52,297 bases of DNA from Candidatus Gastranaerophilales bacterium (GTDB taxonomy: Bacteria > Cyanobacteriota > Vampirovibrionia > Gastranaerophilales > Gastranaerophilaceae): NCBI GenBank assembly GCA_944322755.1, contig CALUPY010000018.1, positions 1-52,297 of the forward strand. The letters run 5' to 3'. Below, piece by piece: positions 27,601 through 37,182 of this stretch. The notes beneath the pieces are model-generated. The model worked only from the letters and a program-made list of their open reading frames with translations. It did no database searches and was not told the DNA's origin. Made by a program: the position numbers and the translations under genes. The number at the start of each line of letters is the position of its first letter. The stretch's first letter is position 1.

Positions 27601-28717
27601 ATTTATCACCGTATTCTTTATATATGCGTTTAACTGCCTCAAATCTTTCTGACAGTATTTCAAGAACTGTATTAAGTTTATCTTGTTCATCTTGTTTTTG
27701 TCGTAAATATGAGTTTTTAATATCTACGTACCTGTCATATTCATGCTGTAGTTCTTTGCTTTTTTCTATATTATCCCGGCGTTGATTTTCAAGGTATGTT
27801 CTGTGATAGTAAGTTTGAGAAGGCGGATAGCTTGTATTGTAAGAAGGACCCCATTGTTGTCTTTCTGCCTCCTCTCTCTTGTTTACTTCTTGTATTTCTT
27901 TTTGTATTTTTTCTGTGCGTTCATCAAGAAGATATTTTTCAACTTCTATCTCTTTTAGCCTTTTTTCTGTATCCTGAATATTGCTATTTATAGATTCAAT
28001 GGTATTAGCTATTTTATCTCTTCTTGAAAAGTCATTTTCACTCATAGCAAGCGCTACTTTAACTTCGTGCGCTAATAATTGTCTGTCTATAGTTTTTTTA
28101 CACAATTCTTTGTTTTCATCTATATTTTGCCGGGCATTGAGAGCCTTTTTGAATAAATTAATAATATCTATAGGTCTGCAGTTCTGATAAGAATCGTAGT
28201 TTGCTGTTTCTTTTTTATATTCTTCTAGGAAGTTTTCTGATTTTTTAATTTCCTTTTTCGCAACCAAATTCAGCCTGTTGTTATAAAGCTGGCTAAAATT
28301 TGCATCTTTGCTGTAATCTTTTAAAACTGCTTTTCTTGACTTGAATTTGTGTTCCAGCTGTTCTAACGTTGGCATTTGGGGCTCTTCGTCATACACTACA
28401 TAAGAATGTGTCAATGCAATACTCGAATCAATTTCTTCTTTTGGGTCTGCAATGTAAATCAAGCTGCTGTCACCGTTGCCTATTTTTTGAAATTTATGAT
28501 ACGGATCGTAGACTTTTGATTTGTATACTTCTATGTAATCATCAAGAGAGCTCGCTTTTCCATCTGCAAGTTTTGATACATTCGTATCCAATATTTCCAC
28601 ATAAGTATTTCCGTTTTTATCTTTTTTTATTGGATTTTCTGTTCTTCCCTGAAACGAAGGTTTTGCATTATTTGAAGGTGATGAAGCTCTGTAAATATTG
28701 ACCGGCAAAATTCTCAT
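27599..28717 (-). CDS. Coiled-coil protein of unknown function with N-terminal SFQG motif
   Basis: I do not recognise the family. The 372-residue protein has no signal peptide or transmembrane segment. Residues 1-110 look globular or disordered, with a PSFQG motif near residue 22. Residues about 110-370 are highly charged and helical with several coiled-coil stretches, interrupted by a Tyr/Pro/Gln-rich segment (PSYNTSYPPSQTYYH, about 292-306). An AAGGAG site precedes the ATG. The upstream region contains TTGTAAA (28800-28806) and TTTACAA (28813-28819), an operator-like repeat. It may be a scaffolding or cytoskeletal-type protein, but that is a guess from shape alone. Confidence 0.7.
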   Translation of the reverse strand: MRILPVNIYRASSPSNNAKPSFQGRTENPIKKDKNGNTYVEILDTNVSKLADGKASSLDDYIEVYKSKVYDPYHKFQKIGNGDSSLIYIADPKEEIDSSIALTHSYVVYDEEPQMPTLEQLEHKFKSRKAVLKDYSKDANFSQLYNNRLNLVAKKEIKKSENFLEEYKKETANYDSYQNCRPIDIINLFKKALNARQNIDENKELCKKTIDRQLLAHEVKVALAMSENDFSRRDKIANTIESINSNIQDTEKRLKEIEVEKYLLDERTEKIQKEIQEVNKREEAERQQWGPSYNTSYPPSQTYYHRTYLENQRRDNIEKSKELQHEYDRYVDIKNSYLRQKQDEQDKLNTVLEILSERFEAVKRIYKEYGDK

Positions 28718-28938
28718 TTGTGATTCTCCTTATTTTTTGAAATGCAAATTTCTTGATATAAAGACACTGAACAAAAAGTTTTGCTAATTTAAAAATTAAT
28801 TGTAAATATTTTTTTACAAATTCTCTTTTATATAAAAAGTTTAATTGTCTGTCCGTCTAAAACATATGTGCATTAAAAAGTACTTTTTCTGCCTCAATAA
28901 TGTGAAAAAATGAGTGAGAGCAAAAGAGGAGCAGAGAA

Positions 28939-29655
28939 GTGAAACATTTTTTGTGCATGTTTTTAATGGTTATTACCTTTGGTTTTTCTATACAAAACGG
29001 AGAAGCAGCAATAATCAATTTAACGAAAACAGATGAAGATTCTGCAATAACAGACATTTACGAACGAATTACACCGGCAATTGTTGTAGTAGATGCAGAA
29101 ATGAAAGACGGTACCTCAAGCGGAACCGGATGCATTATTGATTCTAAGGGAATTATTTTAACGAGTTCGCATGTTATTTCTAATGCTACAGATATTCAAA
29201 TAACTATCTCATCAGGCGAGGTCTATAAAGGAGAAACTATTTCTGTATTAGGAAAGGATAATGACCTTGCACTCATTAAGATAAATCCCAAACGAGAGCT
29301 TCCGACTCTGAAACTCGGAGATTCTGCAAAAGTAAAAGTAGGGCAGAGGGTTCTTGCTATAGGAAATCCCTTTGGCTTCAACGGAACACTTACGACCGGC
29401 ATAATATCAAGAATAGACTATACAAGAAACAAACTCCAGACCGATGCAGCGATAAATCCCGGCAACTCCGGAGGCCCAATAGTGAACATAAAAGGAGAAG
29501 TTATCGGCATAAGCCAGTCGATTTACAACCCTGACAATAATGTATCTAACATTGGTATAGGTTTTGCAGTTCCTATTAATGAAGCAAAAAGTTTTATAAA
29601 GTTGACCCTCTCTGATTCATTTCTCAGTAAATCTCAGGATGTGAAGGAACAGTAA
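28939..29655 (+). CDS. Exported trypsin-like serine protease (HtrA/Deg-like, no PDZ domain)
   Basis: Deg-type proteases degrade or refold damaged periplasmic proteins. The 238-residue protein has a signal peptide ending near GEA. The catalytic triad is visible: H in LTSSHVIS, D in DNDLALIKI, S in NPGNSGGPIV. It stops right after the protease domain, so the PDZ domains of DegP/DegS are missing, which means allosteric control by peptide binding is unlikely. The start is GTG, preceded by an AGAGGAG ribosome site; no better ATG is available before the signal peptide. A terminator follows. Confidence 0.9.
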   Translation: MKHFLCMFLMVITFGFSIQNGEAAIINLTKTDEDSAITDIYERITPAIVVVDAEMKDGTSSGTGCIIDSKGIILTSSHVISNATDIQITISSGEVYKGETISVLGKDNDLALIKINPKRELPTLKLGDSAKVKVGQRVLAIGNPFGFNGTLTTGIISRIDYTRNKLQTDAAINPGNSGGPIVNIKGEVIGISQSIYNPDNNVSNIGIGFAVPINEAKSFIKLTLSDSFLSKSQDVKEQ

Positions 29656-29663
29656 GTAAGACA

Positions 29664-29690
29664 TAAGCGCACTTAAAAAGTGCGCTTACC
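29664..29690 (+). terminator. Hairpin terminator after the HtrA-like gene
   Basis: TAAGCGCACTT (29664-29674) and AAGTGCGCTTA (29678-29688) pair perfectly with an AAA loop; the following T-run is short (CCTTTCTTTC). Confidence 0.6.
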
Positions 29691-29716
29691 TTTCTTTCGA
29701 AACCATATATACAGTC

Positions 29717-32266
29717 TTAGTCTTTATTGCTGATATCTATCTGTTGTGAAAAGACAGGTGACGGGAAAAATTTGGTGTAATCCGCAATTGTAGAGGCGTC
29801 ACCGGTAAGAACATTCAGGTATTTTTCTGCTCTTGATACAGCTACATAAAACAGCCTTAATGCTTCGTTTTTCTCTCTCGGCTTTCTCCAGATTTCATTA
29901 TAGACAAGTGCTTTTGCTGTCGGATTTCCTTCGAATTTTCTTATCAGAATTCCGTGTCCGGGTTTGTTTCCGTATTGAAAATCGAAGTTTATGTTTGTAT
30001 CCTGTTTTGACGGGTTAGAAAGCAATGAAAGAACAAATACATACGGAAATTCCAGCCCTTTGCTGGCATGGATGGTGAGCAGCTGAACAGCATCAGGAGT
30101 GGAGGACGCAATCGACGGAAACTCAAAATTTCTGTCCTCTTTAATTTTCTCAATATAGTCAAGAAAGTTTTTTGCGCTGACATAGTTGTCTGATTCTATA
30201 TAATCTGAGAGAATTTTTTCAAAAACTCTTAAATTCCTTTCCGAAAGCCGGTTTTCTGTTTGTGTTGATGGAACATACGGCTGGATTGAATTTATAAGTT
30301 TGTAATAACATTGAAGCAAAGAAAAACTTTTGCGTTTGAGTTTAACAGCGTTCATTGTCTCAAAAATCTGTTTTACATAGTTTTTTGTTTGTTCTTCCAG
30401 GTCAGTCAGGTCAGTTTCACTATTTAAGAGAACAAATCTCAATTTGTCACAGAAGTTCATTCTTTTGAGTTCATCAAATTCTTTTGTTTCAAGAATTTTT
30501 TTGTCGAGTGATAGTTTTAAACGATAGACCTGCGCATCTGAAAGCTTTATTTTAAAAATTCTTATGAGAGCTATTTCATCGGTTGCATCTGAAAAATACC
30601 TTAAAAGTGCAATGGCATTTTTTATAACAGGCTCGTTAAAAAATCCAGTGTTTACTTTTTTTACGGAAGGAATACCTGATTTTGCCAGATATTTTTCCAC
30701 AAGCTCTGCCTGTGCATGGGATTTTACCAGAACTGCAAAATCTTTAAAATTTGCTTTGTCCTGTTCTTTTAGTTTTAAAATTTCCTGTGCAATGTATTGT
30801 GCTTCAGCTATTTTGTGCTCGTTTCTGTCCGCTGCATTGCAGAATTCCGTGTATTTTACGTATTTGTTTTCTCCGTCTGCTTTTTTAAAGGCTTCAAGTG
30901 CCTCATCGAGCTGTAAATGTTCTTCTGTCACGTAGTTTACTGCGTCGAGTACGTAGTTTGTGGAGCGGTAGTTTGTTTTCAGACGGATTTCTTCATATTT
31001 TTTACCGTATTTCTGTTCAATATATTTGTGAAGAACTTCGAGGTTTTCCATCTGCGCAAATCGGAATCCGTAAATGGATTGCTTTCTGTCTCCTACAAAA
31101 GTTATATCAGCATCATCAGGAGAGAGAAGAAGTTTTATCAGCTCCAGCTGAGATCCGTTTGTGTCCTGAAATTCGTCTATAATAAGATGCTTAAAATATT
31201 TTGAATAGTATGTTCTCAAAAGTTCATTGTGCTTAAAAATATATATGGTTTTGTTAATAAGGTCATCAAAGTCTATCAAATCTGCGTTTTCAAGCTCTTT
31301 GCAGTATACAGCATAAATGAGTGCAATAACCTGTGCAAGATACCTTTCATACGGTGCAATTTTTTCAAGACATTCCGGAAAACCAGAGGCATATCCCCAG
31401 TTTTCAGCTTTGGCTTTTCCGTTTTTGTCGAGTATAAGCTTTGCGGAGGCAATAGCTGAAAATGCACCTTTGTCAGAGTTTTTGCCTTTTGCATCTGTTT
31501 TTATATCCTCAAATTTGCAAAAACTGTCAGAATATGGCTTTAGGTGTTCTTCCCAGCTGTTTATATAACTATCTTTGTCAGTAAATCCGAAAGACAAAGT
31601 TTCAAGAGTTTTTGAAAAGTCGGAAGTTGAACGGAGGGCTTTATCAAGAAATTCTTCCGGTTCAAGGCCGAGTGATTTTATTTTTTTTATAACAAAATAT
31701 ATTTCATCAAAAATTGTGTCCAGATTATCGATTTTGTTTAGGATTTTCAGATTGTGTGCACTCAAAATATCGGGCTCCACACCGAGTTCTGCCGCAATAG
31801 TTGTTATGTTATCTATAGTTTTGTACTCATTGTATTTTATGCGTTTTATTATATTTGAATATATTTTTTCCAGTTCCTGCTCTTCCCCCATTTTAAAAGC
31901 GGGTGAAAGACCTGCTTCAATGGAATGCTTTTTTAAAATCCTGCTGCAAAAACTGTGAAAAGTGGAAACCCACAGGTCATTTGCTTCTATGCCGTTTTCA
32001 TCGAGTTCTTTTACTATTCTGCTTTTCATCTCGCCTGCAGCTTTGTCCGTAAATGTGATGACCAGAAGCCGTTGGGGCGCATCTTCTACTCCTGTTTTCA
32101 TCAGGTCAAAGACCAGCTTAACAAAACGTTTCGAGATGATTTTTGTTTTTCCTGTGCCTGCACCGGCAACAATTTTTGTGCAGGAGTTTATCGGATTTTC
32201 AACAGCTTTTTTCTGCTCTGCGTTAAGACCTTCCGTGAACTGTTCAATAGAAAAATTAATCATCAT
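29717..32266 (-). CDS. UvrD/AddA-family helicase without nuclease domain
   Basis: This is a superfamily 1A 3'-5' helicase, likely the motor partner of the AddB-like protein encoded just upstream. Walker A is AGAGTGKT (34-41), and the other helicase motifs are present: FTDKAAGEMKSRI, IIDEFQDTN, VGDRKQSIYGFR, LLTIHASKGLEFP and LFYVAVSRA. At about 850 residues it ends soon after motif VI, so the C-terminal PD-(D/E)XK nuclease of true AddA is absent. I chose the ATG at 32266 (or the next one at 32263) because GGAGGAA precedes it; an upstream ATG at 32290 would lie inside the AddB-like gene without a ribosome site. The overlap ATGATGATTAA indicates translational coupling. Confidence 0.85.
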   Translation of the reverse strand: MMINFSIEQFTEGLNAEQKKAVENPINSCTKIVAGAGTGKTKIISKRFVKLVFDLMKTGVEDAPQRLLVITFTDKAAGEMKSRIVKELDENGIEANDLWVSTFHSFCSRILKKHSIEAGLSPAFKMGEEQELEKIYSNIIKRIKYNEYKTIDNITTIAAELGVEPDILSAHNLKILNKIDNLDTIFDEIYFVIKKIKSLGLEPEEFLDKALRSTSDFSKTLETLSFGFTDKDSYINSWEEHLKPYSDSFCKFEDIKTDAKGKNSDKGAFSAIASAKLILDKNGKAKAENWGYASGFPECLEKIAPYERYLAQVIALIYAVYCKELENADLIDFDDLINKTIYIFKHNELLRTYYSKYFKHLIIDEFQDTNGSQLELIKLLLSPDDADITFVGDRKQSIYGFRFAQMENLEVLHKYIEQKYGKKYEEIRLKTNYRSTNYVLDAVNYVTEEHLQLDEALEAFKKADGENKYVKYTEFCNAADRNEHKIAEAQYIAQEILKLKEQDKANFKDFAVLVKSHAQAELVEKYLAKSGIPSVKKVNTGFFNEPVIKNAIALLRYFSDATDEIALIRIFKIKLSDAQVYRLKLSLDKKILETKEFDELKRMNFCDKLRFVLLNSETDLTDLEEQTKNYVKQIFETMNAVKLKRKSFSLLQCYYKLINSIQPYVPSTQTENRLSERNLRVFEKILSDYIESDNYVSAKNFLDYIEKIKEDRNFEFPSIASSTPDAVQLLTIHASKGLEFPYVFVLSLLSNPSKQDTNINFDFQYGNKPGHGILIRKFEGNPTAKALVYNEIWRKPREKNEALRLFYVAVSRAEKYLNVLTGDASTIADYTKFFPSPVFSQQIDISNKD

Positions 32267-35123
32267 TTCCTCCGTCGCACAAAAATTCATACGGGCAGTT
32301 TTTGCATTTGAAGTTGTCTTTTTCAGGTTTAAAATTCGAGGTTTCTCTTATTTTGTCAGCAACTTCTGTTTTCAGGTTTTTTAATATCCTGTCTGAGTAT
32401 TGCCGGAGCGTATCAGCTGATACAACATCGTCAACACAGCCTCCGTCAATTGCTGGTCTTATGTATTTTAGTCCGAGCGTACACAGCTTATCTTTTATAT
32501 TCTCAAGATTCTTTGCATACAGAGAAGCTATGTAATACAGGGGAACCTGATAAGGATATTCTTTTTTCAGGTTTTCGGGATTGCCTTTGCCGGTTTTTGT
32601 CTTAAAAGAAACTCCGTTTTCACTTACATAATGAGAAAGCATTTCTCTGTTTTGCATGCCTGTTTTGTAATCAAACAGTGAATATTGACCGTCTTTTTCT
32701 GTTATTATGTCTATTCTTCCGTCGAATTCTGTATTCGGGATTTCATCTGTTTTAAACCGGAATTCTGTTTCAGCAATTGCGCTGTCCGGCACGTCATTAA
32801 AAAATCCGTGTTTTTCTAGCTCTTCGATTGCAGAGATAAAGTACTCTCTCATTTCTTCCCTGCTAAGCATATCCGAGGTCAAAAGCGTTTCTATATCATT
32901 TTCGCTGAAACCTGCTTCAATCGCATTATCCGGTTCTGTCTCGCAGTTGAAATATGCGTTTGTAATATTCATAAGGGTTTCTTTTGTGAATGATTTCAGA
33001 TATTTTTCTAAAAATACCTGCATAATGGTATGCACAGCAGTACCGTATGATGCAAAAAACGTTCCTCTGTCTTTGAGGTTAAGCAGGTTCGCAAGATAGT
33101 ATTTTCTCGGGCAGGTCTGAAAATGTCTTATTGCGGAGGCATTAAGTTTCAGGATATCATCTGCAGGAATAACTTTTGATGAAGGCATAAATTCCATCCG
33201 GTCTTTCACGGTAGTTTCCTGCTCGATTGTTTCTTTCTGTATAGTGATTTCTTTTGTTCTGTCAGGATTAACAGAAGAAATTCTGTTAAAGAAAACAGAC
33301 GGCTGAATCTGTTTTTTGTCCTCATATACATGGGTTGAGACAGTTAGTGTCGCTGATGCTCTTGTCATTCCGAGGTACATAAGAGCACTTTCTTCTGCCA
33401 TTACTGTTTTTTCATCCGGAATGATTTTTCCGAAGCAGGGATTTATTTTTTGCAGGTTATTTGAGACTTCTGTGTTTGCATATACTGATATAAACTGTGT
33501 AAATCTGTCCTGCGCAGGCAGTGATTTTTCGGTCAGAGACGGGATATACACATGTTTAAATGTCATTCCTTTTGCTCTGAAAAACGGTAGTACACGGACA
33601 TAATCCGTGTTTTTTAACTCTCTTTCAACAGGCTGATTTATAACATCAAGAATAATTGAAAGAGACGGCTTTTTGTTCAGAAGACTTCCGTATAAAAACT
33701 CAATGTCTTTGATTTTTCCGGCAAGCATTTTTATCTCCGGACGGTTCGGGTCAATGGTTTCTTTTTCTTTTGACGCACAGAAAAAGATAATATCAGTAAA
33801 ACGGTTTTCTCTGTATAGTTCATATATTTTTGCAATTGCGCCGAATTCCATAGCCAGTGCTTTAGCGTCAGTGTCAGACAGAGTTTTTATGTTTTCGTAT
33901 ATCACATTAAGCAGAGACGGTTTGTTATGCTCCTGTTTTATACTGAGGAGTCTGTCCGCTGCGTAACTGTTTTCTATCGTGTCATAGAGTATATTTTCTG
34001 TGTACAAATCCAGTTCTTCAAAAATAATCTCTCTGTCTGAACGTGGCATAACTCCGATTGAGTTAAAGTCATTTTTTGAAAATGCATCCATATTAAGCTT
34101 TTCAAAAATCATACAGATATTGATATAGCGTGTGAGTTTCAGTTTGAAATTATTCAGGTTTTCGTCATAAATTTCAATACCTGCCGGTATTTCATTAACC
34201 TTGAAAAAGTCCAGTATCTTTTGCTTAAAACTGTTTTCACGGATAAGAACAGCGTAGTCGCTGTATTTACCTTCGCCTGCATTTACTTTTTCTTTTATTT
34301 CCCCTGAAATATAGCTAAGTTCGTCGTGTAAGTCCTGAAATATCAAACAGGATACGGTATTCTTAGAAGGCACGAAGTTTTTGTCCGTAAGAAACAGTGC
34401 CTGAGATACTATATTTTCGCTTCTGTAAATTTTATCAGCATTCTGTTTTTCAAAATCGTCAAAATTTGCATTTACACCGGAAGTGAGCCTTATTTTTGCG
34501 TGTTCATCTGCACAGAAGAGGAGCTCTTTGCCGAGTTTTTTTATTAGTTCCGTCTGTGCATATGACATATCCTGCACTCCGTCAACAGCTATAAAATCAT
34601 ACTCCGGCAGCTTTTCCAGATTCATCGCAATACCCGCAGATTCTCTGTAGTCTAAGAGATTGTGCTCTTTTAAAAACGCATTATATTTTTCATAGACTTC
34701 ACACACAAGCAGTAATCTGTTTTTGTCAATGTCTGAAATATCTGCATTTTGAACGGCATTTTGTAAATCATCAGGAGATAGAAGATTGTTTTTTAATGCA
34801 CCGAACAAATTATACAATTCCGAGGAAAATCGTGAAGATTTTGTCAGGGCAAAAAGTGTGGGATTTTTCTTAAACACATCTTTTGAAATATTTAAAATAA
34901 TATCAATGCCCAGAAAATCAGACAGTATTTTCTTTTCATAACCGTTTTCCGTAAAAATCCTTTGAATAAGATTTTCAATAGAAACAGGTTTGAAATTTTC
35001 TGTTTGTTCGTTTAATGAAAATGTAAGAGCAAGTTTTTTGCCCTCATACTGAGCGGCTGTGTTTTTTATATATTCTGTTTTTCCGCTTCCTGCTGCCCCG
35101 TTTATATATAATCTTTTCTGCAT
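32256..35123 (-). CDS. AddB-like helicase-nuclease subunit with Fe-S cluster
   Basis: AddB subunits join AddA to process double-strand breaks for RecA loading. The 955-residue protein starts with Walker A GAAGSGKT (9-16), has a degenerate UvrD-like core, and carries a C-terminal PD-(D/E)XK nuclease with FDGRIDIITE and DYK (818-820). Four cysteines, C671 in TCPRKYYL and C940/C943/C949 in CKNCPYEFLC, match the AddB spacing (CX2CX5C plus one distant Cys) for a 4Fe-4S staple around the nuclease. It is shorter than Bacillus AddB (about 1160). The next gene encodes the helicase partner, overlapping by 11 bases. Confident as AddB-like; whether it acts on Chi sites is unknown. Confidence 0.85.
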   Translation of the reverse strand: MQKRLYINGAAGSGKTEYIKNTAAQYEGKKLALTFSLNEQTENFKPVSIENLIQRIFTENGYEKKILSDFLGIDIILNISKDVFKKNPTLFALTKSSRFSSELYNLFGALKNNLLSPDDLQNAVQNADISDIDKNRLLLVCEVYEKYNAFLKEHNLLDYRESAGIAMNLEKLPEYDFIAVDGVQDMSYAQTELIKKLGKELLFCADEHAKIRLTSGVNANFDDFEKQNADKIYRSENIVSQALFLTDKNFVPSKNTVSCLIFQDLHDELSYISGEIKEKVNAGEGKYSDYAVLIRENSFKQKILDFFKVNEIPAGIEIYDENLNNFKLKLTRYINICMIFEKLNMDAFSKNDFNSIGVMPRSDREIIFEELDLYTENILYDTIENSYAADRLLSIKQEHNKPSLLNVIYENIKTLSDTDAKALAMEFGAIAKIYELYRENRFTDIIFFCASKEKETIDPNRPEIKMLAGKIKDIEFLYGSLLNKKPSLSIILDVINQPVERELKNTDYVRVLPFFRAKGMTFKHVYIPSLTEKSLPAQDRFTQFISVYANTEVSNNLQKINPCFGKIIPDEKTVMAEESALMYLGMTRASATLTVSTHVYEDKKQIQPSVFFNRISSVNPDRTKEITIQKETIEQETTVKDRMEFMPSSKVIPADDILKLNASAIRHFQTCPRKYYLANLLNLKDRGTFFASYGTAVHTIMQVFLEKYLKSFTKETLMNITNAYFNCETEPDNAIEAGFSENDIETLLTSDMLSREEMREYFISAIEELEKHGFFNDVPDSAIAETEFRFKTDEIPNTEFDGRIDIITEKDGQYSLFDYKTGMQNREMLSHYVSENGVSFKTKTGKGNPENLKKEYPYQVPLYYIASLYAKNLENIKDKLCTLGLKYIRPAIDGGCVDDVVSADTLRQYSDRILKNLKTEVADKIRETSNFKPEKDNFKCKNCPYEFLCDGGNDD

Positions 35124-35254
35124 GGTATAAATTTTAGCATATTTTATACAGTATTTGTTAATTTTTTCTAAAATAAAGGGTTAGTACATGTATTTAATTC
35201 ATTTTTGTCAGATAATCGTTTATGATATGCAGGTAATTTTTAAGGAGAATTGCC

Positions 35255-35395
35255 ATGCAAAAATATGAATGTTTAGTATGTATGTACGTCTATGACCCCG
35301 CTGAAAACAATAATGTAGCATTTGAAGATTTGCCTGAGGACTGGACATGTCCTTTGTGCGGTGCGTCAAAAGACCAATTTACAAAAACAGAATAG
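35255..35395 (+). CDS. Rubredoxin
   Basis: A 46-residue one-iron electron carrier. Two CxxC pairs are visible, CLVC near residue 6 and CPLCG near residue 35, with the conserved [11 protein letters not shown] and C-terminal acidic-polar tail of classical rubredoxins. The ribosome site TAAGGAG precedes the ATG. It lies 27 bases upstream of the flavodiiron gene on the same strand and is its likely electron donor for reducing O2 or NO. Confidence 0.95.
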   Translation: MQKYECLVCMYVYDPAENNNVAFEDLPEDWTCPLCGASKDQFTKTE

Positions 35396-35422
35396 AATTA
35401 AATAAGAGAAGGAGAAAAAGAT

Positions 35423-36598
35423 ATGAAAATGCTTCCGATAAAAAATAATGTATATTATCTGGGTTCAAAAGATATTAACAGAAAGCTTTTTGACCAGCTT
35501 ATACCGCTGCCGCAGGGTACTACCTACAACTCTTATCTCGTTGTCGGCAGTGAAAAAACAGCTCTGGTTGATACAATGTATCCTAAAAAAATACATGAGC
35601 TTATCGACAAACTGGATGCAGAGGGAATCAAAAAGGTAGATTACATTATTGCAAATCACGGTGAACAGGATCACTCAGGCGCACTGCCGACACTTGTTGC
35701 AAAATACCCTGACGCAAAAATAGTCACAAACGCAAAATGCAAAGATATCGTTCAGAATCTTTTACATCTTGATGAAGAAAAATTTCATGTTGTAGGGGAC
35801 GGTGATGAACTTTCTCTGGGAGACAAAACTGTTAAATTCATTCTCGCTCCATGGGTGCACTGGCCTGATACAATGTTCAGCTATTTAAAAGAAGATAAAA
35901 TGCTTTTCACCTGCGACTTTTTAGGTGCACATTATACGAAAAACGACCTTTTTGCGGATTACACGGATGAGCTTGTTGAAGCTGCAAAAAGATATTATGC
36001 GGAAATTATTATGCCGTTTAGAAATTTTGCTAAAAAATATACACAAATGGTTAAAGGAATGGATGTTGAAATTATTATGCCGAGCCACGGGCCTGTGTAT
36101 GATAAACCTGAATTTATTCTTAATCTCTATGATTTATGGACATCAGACAAGGTAGAAAACAAAGTTGTTATTCCGTATGTTTCGATGTATGAAAGTACAA
36201 AAATGCTTGTGGATGAACTGGCAACGCATTTAAGAGCGAAAAATATCGACGTGAAACTTTTTGACCTTGTAAACTGCGATGAAGGCGAGCTGACTATGGA
36301 GCTTGTTGACGCTGCGACTGTTGTGTTCGGTGCTTCTATGGTTCTTGCAGGGCCCCATCCTGCTGCTGTTACCGCTGCATATCTTGTAAATGCAATAAGA
36401 CCGAAAGTTAAATATTATGCAATAGTAGGTTCATACGGCTGGGGCGGAAAACTTACGGAAACTCTGGAGAGCATGCTGACTATAATTAAGCCTGAAAAAC
36501 TTGATTATATAGTAGTAAAAGGCAAACCTACCGAAGATGATTTGAAAAAGGCAGCGGATCTTGCAGCACTTATTGCGGAAAAACATAAAACATTATAA
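35423..36598 (+). CDS. Flavodiiron protein (FprA-type O2/NO reductase)
   Basis: Flavodiiron proteins reduce O2 to water (or NO to N2O) in anaerobes. The 391-residue protein has the N-terminal metallo-beta-lactamase-like domain with diiron ligands H79, E81, D83 and H84 (NHGEQDH), H146, D165 and H222, all canonical, and a C-terminal flavodoxin domain (about 250-391) with a Gly-rich SYGWGGK FMN loop. GGAG lies before the ATG. It is co-transcribed with rubredoxin and ends in a strong terminator. No C-terminal rubredoxin or flavin reductase fusion is present, so the separate rubredoxin is needed. Confidence 0.95.
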   Translation: MKMLPIKNNVYYLGSKDINRKLFDQLIPLPQGTTYNSYLVVGSEKTALVDTMYPKKIHELIDKLDAEGIKKVDYIIANHGEQDHSGALPTLVAKYPDAKIVTNAKCKDIVQNLLHLDEEKFHVVGDGDELSLGDKTVKFILAPWVHWPDTMFSYLKEDKMLFTCDFLGAHYTKNDLFADYTDELVEAAKRYYAEIIMPFRNFAKKYTQMVKGMDVEIIMPSHGPVYDKPEFILNLYDLWTSDKVENKVVIPYVSMYESTKMLVDELATHLRAKNIDVKLFDLVNCDEGELTMELVDAATVVFGASMVLAGPHPAAVTAAYLVNAIRPKVKYYAIVGSYGWGGKLTETLESMLTIIKPEKLDYIVVKGKPTEDDLKKAADLAALIAEKHKTL

Positions 36599-36610
36599 TT
36601 TTAATAACAA

Positions 36611-36644
36611 AAACGCCGGATGTTTTGAAATCCGGCGTTTTTTT
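36611..36644. terminator. Strong bidirectional terminator after the flavodiiron gene
   Basis: AAACGCCGGAT (36611-36621) pairs with ATCCGGCGTTT (36630-36640), followed by TTTT; it also suits the convergent hpf gene. Confidence 0.9.
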
Positions 36645-36662
36645 GTAAATAGAAATTTTGGC

Positions 36663-37043
36663 TTATTCTGCGCTAACTTCTTCTGCTTCTGCAGTTTCTT
36701 GTTCAGGAACAACATCTGTTCTGATTGAATTTGTTTTTGCTTTTGATTTTAAGTTTTTGTCTTTAAATTTTTTAACCTGTCTGTCTAATTTGTCAGCAAC
36801 AAGGTCGATACTTGCATACATAGATTCAGCTGATTCCGTAACATGAACGGAGCCGCCTACAAATTTACAGGTAACTTCTGCCGTATGACTCTGCGCCACG
36901 CTGGGATTTTTGATGACAGATAATACTACATCAATACCCTCAATCTGGTCGTAGTGGTTGGCTACCTTACCAATTTTTTCTTTCGCATAAGCTTTAATTG
37001 CGTCTGTGATTTCAATGTTTCTACCGTTTACGTATATGCGCAT
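36663..37043 (-). CDS. hpf: Ribosome hibernation promoting factor (HPF/YfiA family)
   Basis: HPF binds the 30S decoding region and parks ribosomes in stationary phase. I chose the ATG at 37043 because GGAGG precedes it by 5 bases and the product then begins MRIYVNGRNIEITDAIKAY, the usual opening. The frame extends further upstream only through the ribosome site itself. The 126-residue protein covers the HPF core (beta-alpha-beta with VHVTESAESMYASIDLVADKL) and ends in a charged, Ala/Glu-rich tail without the long-form C-terminal dimerisation domain. Confidence 0.93.
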   Translation of the reverse strand: MRIYVNGRNIEITDAIKAYAKEKIGKVANHYDQIEGIDVVLSVIKNPSVAQSHTAEVTCKFVGGSVHVTESAESMYASIDLVADKLDRQVKKFKDKNLKSKAKTNSIRTDVVPEQETAEAEEVSAE

Positions 37044-37182
37044 ACAAGCCTCCAATAAAATGATACCTATCTAGTATAACTCAATTTTTCAATAGTTGCA
37101 ACGATAATCTCCCTGATGATATAATTTTGTTTAGGAACTTTTATGATTATTAGTTTATTAAAGAGACTTACGGGGGATTTAT

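Noticed and set aside
29833-31568. Several antisense open frames over the helicase gene
   Set aside because: No ribosome sites, no recognisable domains, and all lie opposite a well-supported helicase.
36663-37055. Longer HPF start at 37055
   Set aside because: The extension reads through the GGAGG ribosome site of the better start at 37043.
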